From NCBI GenBank assembly GCA_938082375.1, contig CALKCJ010000044.1, forward strand, positions 1 to 64,000: a stretch of 64,000 bases of DNA. Direction: 5' to 3'. Shown piece by piece: positions 9,729 through 17,325 of the stretch (within the stretch, counting starts at the first letter, position 1; the number at the start of each line of letters is the position of its first letter). The translations under genes were made by a program, and so were the position numbers. The notes below the pieces were generated by a model. It had not been told where the DNA came from. It was given only the letters and a program-made list of their open reading frames with translations, and searched no databases. The DNA comes from an uncultured Thermomicrobiaceae bacterium. GTDB lineage: Bacteria; Chloroflexota; Chloroflexia; Thermomicrobiales; Thermomicrobiaceae.

Positions 9729-10109
9729 CTAGCTCCTGCCCTGCCCCTCGTGTCGCCAGAGGATCGGGCGGCGGTGAAACCGGCGCGCTTCCTCCTGCCA
9801 GCCGGCGAGCACGCCGAGCGCCATGGCGGCGACGACACCGCTCAGCAAGAGCGCCAGCGGCTCCGAGAGCGTAAGCTCGCCCACCAGGCGTGCGCGCAGC
9901 GGCGGCAGCCAGCTCAACCAGAGCACGGCCGGCTCGGTCATCCGGCGCAGGAACGACGCCCATTCCAGTCGTGTTGGAACGAGCAAGAGAACGGTGCGAG
10001 CGAGCAGCACCGTCCAGTACAGGGCGACTGCGTCGATGACCAGCCGGGACAGGAGCGGGCCAAGCGGTCGCTGCCTAGCCCGCTGGCGGCGTGGCCGGGG
10101 CGGTTCCAT
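9729..10109 (-). CDS. YggT-family membrane protein
   Basis: A 126-residue protein with three hydrophobic segments. The layout, a first helix, then RRMTEPAVLWLSWLPPL and a second hydrophobic block ending in GVLAGW, resembles YggT proteins, where the TEP..P.R turn is typical. YggT proteins are small membrane proteins linked to cell division and cation stress. The ATG at 10109 lies inside the 3' end of coaBC (35-base overlap), so it is translationally coupled to it. The family call rests on pattern only. Confidence 0.5.
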   Translation of the reverse strand: MEPPRPRRQRARQRPLGPLLSRLVIDAVALYWTVLLARTVLLLVPTRLEWASFLRRMTEPAVLWLSWLPPLRARLVGELTLSEPLALLLSGVVAAMALGVLAGWQEEARRFHRRPILWRHEGQGRS

Positions 10110-11322
10110 TGGACCCCTCGGTGCTCGACAGCCGCGCGCGGACGAGCCTCGCCACCCGGTCGACGATAATCTCAGCCAACACGGTCTTAGGCAGCCGCGG
10201 CAGCGCCTCTGGCTCCCGATCGGGAGCCAGGAGATAGGCCTGCGATTCCTCGCTGCCCATCGCCTCTCGCGCGTCGTTCGCCACCAGCAGGTCGAGGCGC
10301 TTGGCCTCCAGCTTGGCCCGCGCGTGTTCGAGCAGCCGCTCGGTCTCGGCCGCGAAGCCAACCTTGATGAGCCCTGGCCGCTGTACGCTGGCCAGGATGT
10401 CACGCGTCCGCTCGAGCGGCAGGCTGAGCTGTTCCTCCGTCTTCTTGACCTTCTCCGGCGCGACCCGACTTGGCCGGTAGTCCGCCACAGCCGCGGACAT
10501 GATCAGCGCATCAGCGGTGTCCACGGCCGCCCGTACGGCCTGCGCCATCTCAGCAGCCGTCTGCACGCGGATCACCTCGACTTCGAACGGTGGGCGCAGT
10601 TCGGTCGGGCCGCTGATCAGGGTGACCCGGGCACCGGCATCGCGCGCCGCTTCGGCCAGCGCATAGCCCATGCGCCCGCTGGAGTGGTTGCTGACAAAGC
10701 GGATCGGGTCGATCGGCTCGCGGGTCGGCCCGGCGGTCACGACCACGTGGGTGCCAGCAAGTGGGCCGTGTCTCCCCAAGGTGGCCCGAATGACTGCCAG
10801 CAGGCAATCCGGTTCGACCAGGCGCCCCTCACCGACCATCCCGGAGGCGAGCGGCCCCGACTCGGGGCCAACGATCACCGCACCACGCTCGCGCAGGACG
10901 CGGAGGTTCGCCAAGGTGGCCGGGTGGTGGTACATGTGGTGATCCATCGCCGGAGCGATGACCAGCGGTGCCGGGCAGGCCAGCGCCGTCACCGTCAGCA
11001 GGTCGTCGGCCAGCCCGTGTGCCAGCTTGGCAATCACGTTGGCTGTCGCTGGCGCGACCACCATGAGGTCGGCCTCGGCGCCCAGCGTCACGTGTCCGGC
11101 CGAGCGGACGTCCCAGGCCTCGAAGACTGTGGTGTGTACCGGGCGACGGGTCAATGTCTGGAAGGTGAGTGGGGTCACGAACTGGAGCGCGGCCTCAGTC
11201 AGCACGACGTCCACCAGTGCCCCACCCTGTGTGAGCACGCGTGCCAGCTCGATGCACTTGTAGGCCGCGATCCCGCCAGAAATCCCCAGCACAATGCGCC
11301 GGTCGCGCAGTACCTTGACCAT
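10075..11322 (-). CDS. coaBC: bifunctional phosphopantothenoylcysteine decarboxylase/phosphopantothenate-cysteine ligase
   Basis: A 415-residue two-domain enzyme of coenzyme A synthesis. The CoaC flavoprotein half (about 1-185) shows GISGGIAAYK, the active histidine H77 in AGHVTLG, and APATANVIAKLAHG. The CoaB half has VVTAGPTREPIDPIRF and SAAVADYRP. Two CoaC positions deviate: the PxMNxxMW asparagine is D127 (APAMDHHMY), and the ACG cysteine that acts as acid/base is S160 in LASGMVGEG. A longer open frame upstream is discarded because the family begins at KVLRDRRIVLGI. It follows the DUF2085 gene by five bases. Confidence 0.93.
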   Translation of the reverse strand: MVKVLRDRRIVLGISGGIAAYKCIELARVLTQGGALVDVVLTEAALQFVTPLTFQTLTRRPVHTTVFEAWDVRSAGHVTLGAEADLMVVAPATANVIAKLAHGLADDLLTVTALACPAPLVIAPAMDHHMYHHPATLANLRVLRERGAVIVGPESGPLASGMVGEGRLVEPDCLLAVIRATLGRHGPLAGTHVVVTAGPTREPIDPIRFVSNHSSGRMGYALAEAARDAGARVTLISGPTELRPPFEVEVIRVQTAAEMAQAVRAAVDTADALIMSAAVADYRPSRVAPEKVKKTEEQLSLPLERTRDILASVQRPGLIKVGFAAETERLLEHARAKLEAKRLDLLVANDAREAMGSEESQAYLLAPDREPEALPRLPKTVLAEIIVDRVARLVRARLSSTEGSNGTAPATPPAG

Positions 11323-11327
11323 CGCCT

Positions 11328-11969
11328 CTACCGGGAGACGAGCGGCTGCGCCCGACCCTCGCGCGCCAGCCGGTCGAAACGCTCCTCCAGCACGCCTCGG
11401 ATCTCGGCGAAGCCCTGCTCTAGCCGCGGAAAGACAACCCAGACCGTGGCGAGTGCGAAGAGTGCTCCGGTAACGACACGGAGTTCCCAGGTACTCTCGC
11501 GCAAGCCAAACAGCTGGGTAAAGCCATCGATCGCCATCGGCAGGGCCAGCACCGCAGCCCAGCGTAAGTGAAGCGGCCTCACACGATGGCGAACGAGCCC
11601 ATACAGCAGCCCGAGCGCGAGCACTCCGCTGTAGATCGCGAGATCGCGCTGACAATAGGCTACCTGATAGCCGAAGAGGAAAAAGCTGCGCTCCGGCATC
11701 TGGTGGCAGACGAGGCTGAAGAGGCGGTAAATGATCCCAGCGAGCGTCTGGTGGCCGGTCGCCATCAGGAACGGCGCGAGGAGCGGAGGGATCACCATCA
11801 AGGCCCCCGCAGAGTTAGCGACCCACAGCCAGCGCCGGGCCACCCGGTAGATGAACCGGTCGACGGCCAGGATCAGGCGTGCCTCACGGCTGAGGGGAGC
11901 AGGGACAACACTGGATTGGGCATCGGATGCCACCCGGACGTCGAACGACGGCGTAACCGGTTGGTTCAC
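11328..11969 (-). CDS. DUF2085 integral membrane protein
   Basis: A protein of about 213 residues with four to five membrane helices. The family signature is the RLFSLVCHQMPERSFFLFG segment followed by VAYCQRD, where the conserved histidine and cysteines cluster between helices. Function of DUF2085 is unknown. GTG at 11969 is chosen because GGGGAG lies seven bases upstream; GTG at 11975 or a start further upstream is possible. It is the first gene of the DUF2085-coaBC-yggT group. Confidence 0.72.
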   Translation of the reverse strand: MNQPVTPSFDVRVASDAQSSVVPAPLSREARLILAVDRFIYRVARRWLWVANSAGALMVIPPLLAPFLMATGHQTLAGIIYRLFSLVCHQMPERSFFLFGYQVAYCQRDLAIYSGVLALGLLYGLVRHRVRPLHLRWAAVLALPMAIDGFTQLFGLRESTWELRVVTGALFALATVWVVFPRLEQGFAEIRGVLEERFDRLAREGRAQPLVSR

Positions 11970-12151
11970 AGGCACGCTCCCCGGGTCAGATCGCCTGATC
12001 CCGCCTTGGCAGAATAGTACCGCAAACGCTCGCGCTCGACGAGAAGCGGTGGTGAACGTGCAGCCGTCTCCGAACAGACCGACACCACGCCAGACGATGA
12101 CTCGGGCGGATCGCGTCGACGCGTGTGCGATGCTAGCAGCGGTGCACAAGA

Positions 12152-12177
12152 CGATCCTCACCGAACAATGAGGATCG
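12152..12177 (-). terminator. hairpin downstream of narK
   Basis: A perfect 9-bp stem (CGATCCTCA / TGAGGATCG) with an eight-base loop, beginning 30 bases after the narK stop on the minus strand. It is followed by TCTTGTG, only weakly T-rich. It marks the probable end of the nar transcript. Confidence 0.5.
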
Positions 12178-12206
12178 CGGCTCTCCCGGAGGAAGAGCGC
12201 TACGGG

Positions 12207-13565
12207 TTAACGCTGGGCTGGCGCTTCCTCACGCGTGTATTTGAGAATCCAGACGGCAGTCAGCGCGAGCAACGCGAGCACGACGAAGGTGATGAACCCG
12301 AGCGGATATCCGATCTGCCCCTCGCGTCGCACGGCGAAGCCCATGATCGGGGGGATCACAAAGCCACCCAGTGCGCCCAGCCCACCGACCCAGCCAGACG
12401 CTCCGCCAACAGCCTGGGGAACCTCTTCGGGAACCATCTTGAAGACGGCCGCATTGCAGATCCCCATGCCGATGGCCATGAGGAGTATCCCCGGAACTGC
12501 GACCTGGAAGAGATTCGTCACCGTCATCAGCACAGCGCCGTTGAGCATGATCAAGAGGGCCAGAACGGCGGTGTTCTCGCCCCCACGCCGCAATTGGTCG
12601 GACATCACGCCGCCCAGAATCCGAATGCCAGATGTCGCAATCGAATACACTGCGGTGAGGGCACCCGCTGCGATAACGGAAAGCCCGAAATAGGAGACCC
12701 AGTAAGTCGGAAGCCAGGCTGTAAGCGCGACGAATCCGCCGAATGTGGTGAAGTAGAGCAAGACGAGCGCCCAGGTTCGCCAGAGGCGAGCGGCGGTTCC
12801 CAGCCCTTCGATCAGGCCACCCGCCGGAAAGAGTTCCTGTCCACAAGCGCTCGCCCGTCGCTTGGCTTCCTCTACGGAGAGCCCCCGGCGGCGCAACTGG
12901 AAGTACCACGCGTCTCGCCCGAAGGCGAAATACCACCCGGTGCCTACAGCAAGGAGGCCGAGCCAGAGGAGATAGGTGCTCCCGAGGCCCCCTCTCGCGA
13001 GAACCGCAGGAAGTATGAGTGAGAAAACGCCAGGAGCCAGGTTGCCCACGCCCGCGTAGACCGCGAGCGCCCTTCCCTGTTCGGCACGGGGAAACCAGTA
13101 GGCGACTTGCGTCACCCCGACAGAGAACGTTGCAATGCCGCAACCGCACAATATACCGAGGGCGAGAAAGAGCGGATACAGGTCGTCTCGGAGTTCGTGT
13201 GCGGGGACGACGTTGATCACGAGCGTCAGCGCTGCCATTCCCAGGAGAGAGAGCAAGAGAAGCACCAGAAACGGCCGCCGTCCGCCGTTGGTATCGGCCC
13301 ACGCCGAAAACGGAATGCGTAAGAGCGCGCCGGAGAGCGCCGGGATCGCCACAAGGAAGCTGACCTGGAACGCGCTGAGTTCCATCGCCTCCCTGAAGGC
13401 CTGGGCAGTCGGCCCGAACAGCGCCACAGCGGCGAATCCGAAGAAGAACCCCACAGTGGCCCCGGCGAGCGCCTGTCGAGGGGATCCCGCGAGGCCCTCC
13501 GCCTGCGCGGTGAGCTGCGGCTTAGGGATGAGCGCTTGGTGCGTCGAAGGCTCCGCTGGAGTCAT
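12207..13565 (-). CDS. narK: nitrate/nitrite transporter (NarK, MFS)
   Basis: A 452-residue major facilitator protein with about 12 membrane helices. The NarK signature stretches are present: a glycine-rich GVGNLAPGVFSLILP and, late in the protein, GMGICNAAVFKMVPEEVP and GGASGWVGGLGALGG. It should move nitrate and/or nitrite across the membrane for the neighbouring enzyme. ATG at 13565 has GGAG eight bases upstream; the 66 additional in-frame codons upstream are arginine-rich and unlike a transporter N-terminus. It is last in the nar cluster, 242 bases after narI. Confidence 0.9.
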   Translation of the reverse strand: MTPAEPSTHQALIPKPQLTAQAEGLAGSPRQALAGATVGFFFGFAAVALFGPTAQAFREAMELSAFQVSFLVAIPALSGALLRIPFSAWADTNGGRRPFLVLLLLSLLGMAALTLVINVVPAHELRDDLYPLFLALGILCGCGIATFSVGVTQVAYWFPRAEQGRALAVYAGVGNLAPGVFSLILPAVLARGGLGSTYLLWLGLLAVGTGWYFAFGRDAWYFQLRRRGLSVEEAKRRASACGQELFPAGGLIEGLGTAARLWRTWALVLLYFTTFGGFVALTAWLPTYWVSYFGLSVIAAGALTAVYSIATSGIRILGGVMSDQLRRGGENTAVLALLIMLNGAVLMTVTNLFQVAVPGILLMAIGMGICNAAVFKMVPEEVPQAVGGASGWVGGLGALGGFVIPPIMGFAVRREGQIGYPLGFITFVVLALLALTAVWILKYTREEAPAQR

Positions 13566-13807
13566 ACCGACATCTCCACTGGCGCCCGATACGCGTCCGC
13601 ACCACGCGAGGTGACGCAATGCGAGTCCGGCTCCGCGATCCTCGGCCTGCCTGACCGCCTCCAGGCCCAGGCTCATCGCTCCTGCTAGGGCAGCCCGACT
13701 CGCCCGATGCTGGATGCCGCTCCACCCCGTCCAGGGAGGCGAGAACTCGACGCGTGCACCCATGTACCGGAGACGGAGCTCGTGTGGCCATCACGTCGCT
13801 CCAGGCG

Positions 13808-14491
13808 TCAGGAGGTCGCGCGCCGCCGCGCGTACCAGATGACGACCTGATACGGCCGCCAGAGATAGGTAATCGGAAACGCGATCAGGTGTACCAGCCG
13901 CGTAAACGGGAAAAGGGCGGTGAGGACAAAGCCCCCGAGCATGTGCAGCTTGACGATCCACGGCAGCGACGCGATGTAGCTCACCTGTGGACTGAACGTC
14001 GCCAGCGAGACGAGCCAGGGCACGGCCGTGTACATGTACCAGAGCGAACCCCACCGGTAGAAGAGCGCCACCCAGACCCCGAGGCTGACCTGCGTCATCA
14101 ACGTGACGATGAGGAGCCAGTCAAGGACCGTGGTGGTCGTCCGAATCCGTGGATTGAGCAGCCTCCGCAAGGCGAGAATCGCCAGGGCGACGACGGTCGA
14201 AATTCCCAGCGCTACGCCCAGCCCCTCGAGCGTATAGAGCCTGGTCGGGTTGGCTATGAACGCCGCCCAGGCATCTGTGAACAGCAAGGCGATAATGTGG
14301 GCAAGGAGGATAATCAGCAAGGCGTAGTGCCAGATCCCCGAGCCGAAGAAGAGCGCCCGGTTCTCGAGGAACTGTGAGGAAAAACTCGAGTAGGAGAACC
14401 GGTCGACGACGTAGCGGTAGATTCCGACGATCACGGCGAGCACTACGGCGACGTATGGGAAGACAGCGAACAGGATAATGTCGAGCGTCAT
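13808..14491 (-). CDS. narI: respiratory nitrate reductase gamma subunit / NxrI-type cytochrome b
   Basis: A 227-residue membrane diheme cytochrome b with five predicted helices. The four heme-ligand histidines are present: H55 and H65 in IWHYALLIILLAH, and H183 and H201 in KLHMLGG...RLVHLIAF. The spacings match E. coli NarI (56/66 and 187/205). It transfers electrons between the quinone pool and NarH, or in the opposite sense in a nitrite oxidiser. It starts six bases after narJ. Confidence 0.95.
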   Translation of the reverse strand: MTLDIILFAVFPYVAVVLAVIVGIYRYVVDRFSYSSFSSQFLENRALFFGSGIWHYALLIILLAHIIALLFTDAWAAFIANPTRLYTLEGLGVALGISTVVALAILALRRLLNPRIRTTTTVLDWLLIVTLMTQVSLGVWVALFYRWGSLWYMYTAVPWLVSLATFSPQVSYIASLPWIVKLHMLGGFVLTALFPFTRLVHLIAFPITYLWRPYQVVIWYARRRATS

Positions 14492-14497
14492 CGGCAG

Positions 14498-15214
14498 CTA
14501 TCCCCTCTCCTCTTCTGCTGGCGTCGTCTCACCCTGCGCCACGCCTGCCCCTCTGGCGTTCCACAAGGCGTCGAGGAGGAGCAGCGCAGCGTAGAGCAGG
14601 CACTCGTAGGCCGCGCGCCCGGAGCTTGCGGAGACCACGCTCCCGCCTTCGGTAAGGGCGAGAAGAAACCCTCCCTTCAGAATCTCCCCGTGGCTGTGTC
14701 CCTCGAGCTGGTGACTCTGATGCGCGTCTGCTGGAGCCGCCTCCGGCGACTCTCCGGCGACCTCCTCCGGGTTGCGCAGTACGCGCCGGAGCGCCGGGAT
14801 CAATGCTTCGCACACGATGACATCGGCCTCCTCGTCGTGCTCCGCGGCGAAACGGAGCAGCACCGCGAGCCGATCGGGCAGCTCCGGCGCAGCCAGCTCG
14901 AACCCTCGCTCACGGTAGCGCTCCTTTAAGGTCAGCAGGAAAAGGCTTCGGCGATACGTCTCTCCGAACAACTGGTATCCGGCGTACGGGTAGAACACCG
15001 GATTGAGATCGAAGAGCGCGCTATAGATCTCTTCGAGCCGCCCGTGCGGAGTTCGTTCAGCGAACTCCTTAAACGACCGGAAGTAGGGCACAGCAGCCGG
15101 TTCAGCGCTCTGCGCGATCCGCTCTGCTGCCTCGGCCCGCCCTGCCAAGTCGCCACGGGGGTAATCGAGCAGGTCTGCCAGCAACTCAAGCGCTTGCTGC
15201 CGCAACGTCGTCAT
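14498..15214 (-). CDS. narJ: nitrate reductase molybdenum cofactor assembly chaperone NarJ
   Basis: A TorD/NarJ-type helical chaperone of about 238 residues that helps insert the molybdenum cofactor into NarG before membrane assembly. The visible core is LADLLDYPRGDL near the N-terminus and the central FDLNPVFYPYAGYQLFGE segment with ERYRERGFE. A histidine-rich linker (HQSHQLEGHSHGE) lies in the C-terminal third, which is not a general feature of the family. The start is ATG 15214; GTG at 15226, overlapping the narH stop, is an alternative. Confidence 0.88.
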   Translation of the reverse strand: MTTLRQQALELLADLLDYPRGDLAGRAEAAERIAQSAEPAAVPYFRSFKEFAERTPHGRLEEIYSALFDLNPVFYPYAGYQLFGETYRRSLFLLTLKERYRERGFELAAPELPDRLAVLLRFAAEHDEEADVIVCEALIPALRRVLRNPEEVAGESPEAAPADAHQSHQLEGHSHGEILKGGFLLALTEGGSVVSASSGRAAYECLLYAALLLLDALWNARGAGVAQGETTPAEEERG

Positions 15215-15219
15215 TGTCG

Positions 15220-16761
15220 TCACCACCGTCGTGCCGGCTCCTTACGAAAACCGAAGCCGACCTCACCCTTGCGCGTCGGGTAGTTGCGTGACACCGGGTC
15301 GAGGCTCGGGAACTGCGTCTCCATCGCCTCCTCGCGGCCGAGCGGCGGCACCACGAAGCGCTCGTCGAAAGTTGGCAGCGCCGTGAGGCGGAAGATCGCT
15401 TCGGCTTCATCCGGATCAGTGTTGCCGAGCCGGAGCGCTTCCCGCACCTCCGGCTCGGGGACATCGCCGACTTTCTGCAGCCGCATGTAGATGCGCACCG
15501 CGATCAGCTTGCGATACACCTCCTTGACGATCTCCACGTTACCGGCGGTAAACAGGCGAGCGAAGTAACGCAGCGGCAAGCGCGCCTGCTCGAGGGCGCT
15601 CAGCATCGGCGCGAGCCCCTCGCTCCCGGTTTGGATAATCTCATAGGTGCCGTTATGCATCGTCGCCTGCACCGGTTGGAGCGGCGGCACATAAAACAGC
15701 ATGGGGAGCGTGCGGAACTCCGGGTGCAGTGGAAGAGCGATCTTCCAGAGCTTAAAGAACTTGTACACCGGCGAGCGCTGGGCATACGCAATCATCAGAT
15801 CCGAGATACCGTTCGCTTTCGCGCGCCGGATCACGACCGGATCGAACGGATCGAGGACGATCGAACGCTGTGCCTCGACGAGCTGCGCGTCCGGCACCGA
15901 GGCGGCTTCGACGATCCGGTCGGCGTCATAGAGAACCAGGCCAAGATACCGGATGCGTCCCACGCAGGAGTGGAAGCAGGCTGGCGGCTGGCCCGTCTCC
16001 AGCCGCGGGTAGCACAGGATACATTTCTCTGATTTCCCGGTATACCAGTTGTAGTACACCTTCTTGTACGGGCAGCCCGAGATGCACATCCGCCAGGCGC
16101 GACACTTCTCCTGGCTGATGAGCACGATGCCGTCCTCGCCGCGCTTGTAGATCGCCCCAGCGGGGCAGGCAGCGACGCACCCCGGGTTCAGGCAGTGATT
16201 GCAGATGCGCGGCAGGTAGAAGAACGTCAACCGCCCGATCTCCCGCAGCTGCCGCCGCTCTTCCTCGGAGAACCCCGTTAGGTTCGGATCGTTGTCGGCG
16301 TAGACCGGCGAACCGCCGAGGTCATCGTCCCAATTGGGGCCAGCTTCGATCGTGTCCATGTACTGGCCAGTGATCATCGAGACGGCGCGCGCAGTCGGCT
16401 GGTCGTCTCCTTCCGGGGTATCGAAGAGGTGCTGGTAATCGTACGTCCATGGCTCGAAATAGTCGTCGATACGCGGGAGATAGGGGTTGTAGAAGATGTT
16501 GCCGAGCGTCCCCCACTTTCCCTGAAGCTTCAGGCGAAGCTTCCCAGTGCGGCTATCGCGCTCCCAGCCGCCACGGTACTGCTCCTGGTCTTCCCACAGC
16601 GTGGGGTAGCCAGTTCCCGGCTTCGTTTCGACGTTGTTCCAGAACATGTACTCAGCGCCCTTGCGGTCTGTCCAGATGTTCTTGCACGCGATGGTGCACG
16701 TATGACAACCGATGCACTTATCGAGGTGGAACACCATCGAGACCTGTGCGCGGACGTCCAT
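15220..16761 (-). CDS. narH: respiratory nitrate reductase / nitrite oxidoreductase beta subunit
   Basis: A 513-residue iron-sulfur protein carrying one 3Fe-4S and three 4Fe-4S clusters between NarG and NarI. Cysteine groups appear in order: CIGCHTCTIACK (about 16-27), CNHCLNPGCVAACP, CRAWRMCISGCPYKK and CILCYPR...CFHSC. The tryptophan in CRAWRMC is the position that marks the 3Fe-4S cluster in NarH. Length matches the family. The gene lies 15 bases after the PPIase stop and overlaps the start region of narJ. Confidence 0.95.
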   Translation of the reverse strand: MDVRAQVSMVFHLDKCIGCHTCTIACKNIWTDRKGAEYMFWNNVETKPGTGYPTLWEDQEQYRGGWERDSRTGKLRLKLQGKWGTLGNIFYNPYLPRIDDYFEPWTYDYQHLFDTPEGDDQPTARAVSMITGQYMDTIEAGPNWDDDLGGSPVYADNDPNLTGFSEEERRQLREIGRLTFFYLPRICNHCLNPGCVAACPAGAIYKRGEDGIVLISQEKCRAWRMCISGCPYKKVYYNWYTGKSEKCILCYPRLETGQPPACFHSCVGRIRYLGLVLYDADRIVEAASVPDAQLVEAQRSIVLDPFDPVVIRRAKANGISDLMIAYAQRSPVYKFFKLWKIALPLHPEFRTLPMLFYVPPLQPVQATMHNGTYEIIQTGSEGLAPMLSALEQARLPLRYFARLFTAGNVEIVKEVYRKLIAVRIYMRLQKVGDVPEPEVREALRLGNTDPDEAEAIFRLTALPTFDERFVVPPLGREEAMETQFPSLDPVSRNYPTRKGEVGFGFRKEPARRW

Positions 16762-16776
16762 CGGCTCTTCCTCTCG

Positions 16777-17325
16777 TCAGTCACGATCTGTCGACCTCGA
16801 CGCTGGTACACGCCCCTTGCCATGAGGGCGCGGTCGGGCAAGCGCTGCGGGCTCTCGGAGGCGCAGGAGGTCGTCGGGCGTGGGGTCACGCACCTCGACC
16901 ACGTCGATCTCGAATTCCAGTTCCAGGCCGGCCAGCGGATGGTTGGCGTCCAACAACACTGTCTGTCCCTCGCGGTCGATCTCGACGACGGTGAGGAATT
17001 CCCTCCAGGTTCCGTCTTCGCCGAGTGCCTCGAGGATCATGCCCTCCTCCAGCGAGCCGAGATTGGCCAGCGCCTCGAGCGGCAGGCGCTGCTGCAGCGA
17101 GCGATCGCGCTCGCCGTACGCCTCGGCTGGCGGCACCAGGGCGTGGACGTGCTCACCCACCCGCCGACCCTCGAGCGCGCGCTCCAGGCCGGGGATCAGT
17201 TGGCCCGCCCCGTGCACGTAGACGAGCGGCGGATCGCCCATCAGGGGCGAGCGGATCGACCGGGCCACCCCCCAGGCCTTCAGGACGTAGTAGATGGCGA
17301 CGACCTTGCCTGGCTCGACTACCAC
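16777..17325 (-). CDS. SlyD-like FKBP-type peptidyl-prolyl isomerase (NxrX-like)
   Basis: A 182-residue protein of the SlyD/FKBP group. It has the FKBP beginning [30 protein letters not shown], the [10 protein letters not shown] turn, and the [20 protein letters not shown] signature of SlyD. The histidine-rich metal tail of SlyD is absent; the tail is arginine/proline-rich. It is sandwiched between narG and narH, with its ATG overlapping the narG stop. This is the place of nxrX in Nitrobacter nitrite oxidoreductase clusters. It is likely a folding helper for the enzyme. Confidence 0.85.
   Translation of the reverse strand: MVVEPGKVVAIYYVLKAWGVARSIRSPLMGDPPLVYVHGAGQLIPGLERALEGRRVGEHVHALVPPAEAYGERDRSLQQRLPLEALANLGSLEEGMILEALGEDGTWREFLTVVEIDREGQTVLLDANHPLAGLELEFEIDVVEVRDPTPDDLLRLREPAALARPRPHGKGRVPASRSTDRD

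Noticed and set aside
9823-11571. A plus-strand frame of about 580 codons across coaBC
   Set aside because: It is antisense to a clear CoaBC enzyme, its protein is Arg/Gly/Asp-rich without known motifs, and such long shadow frames are common at this G+C.
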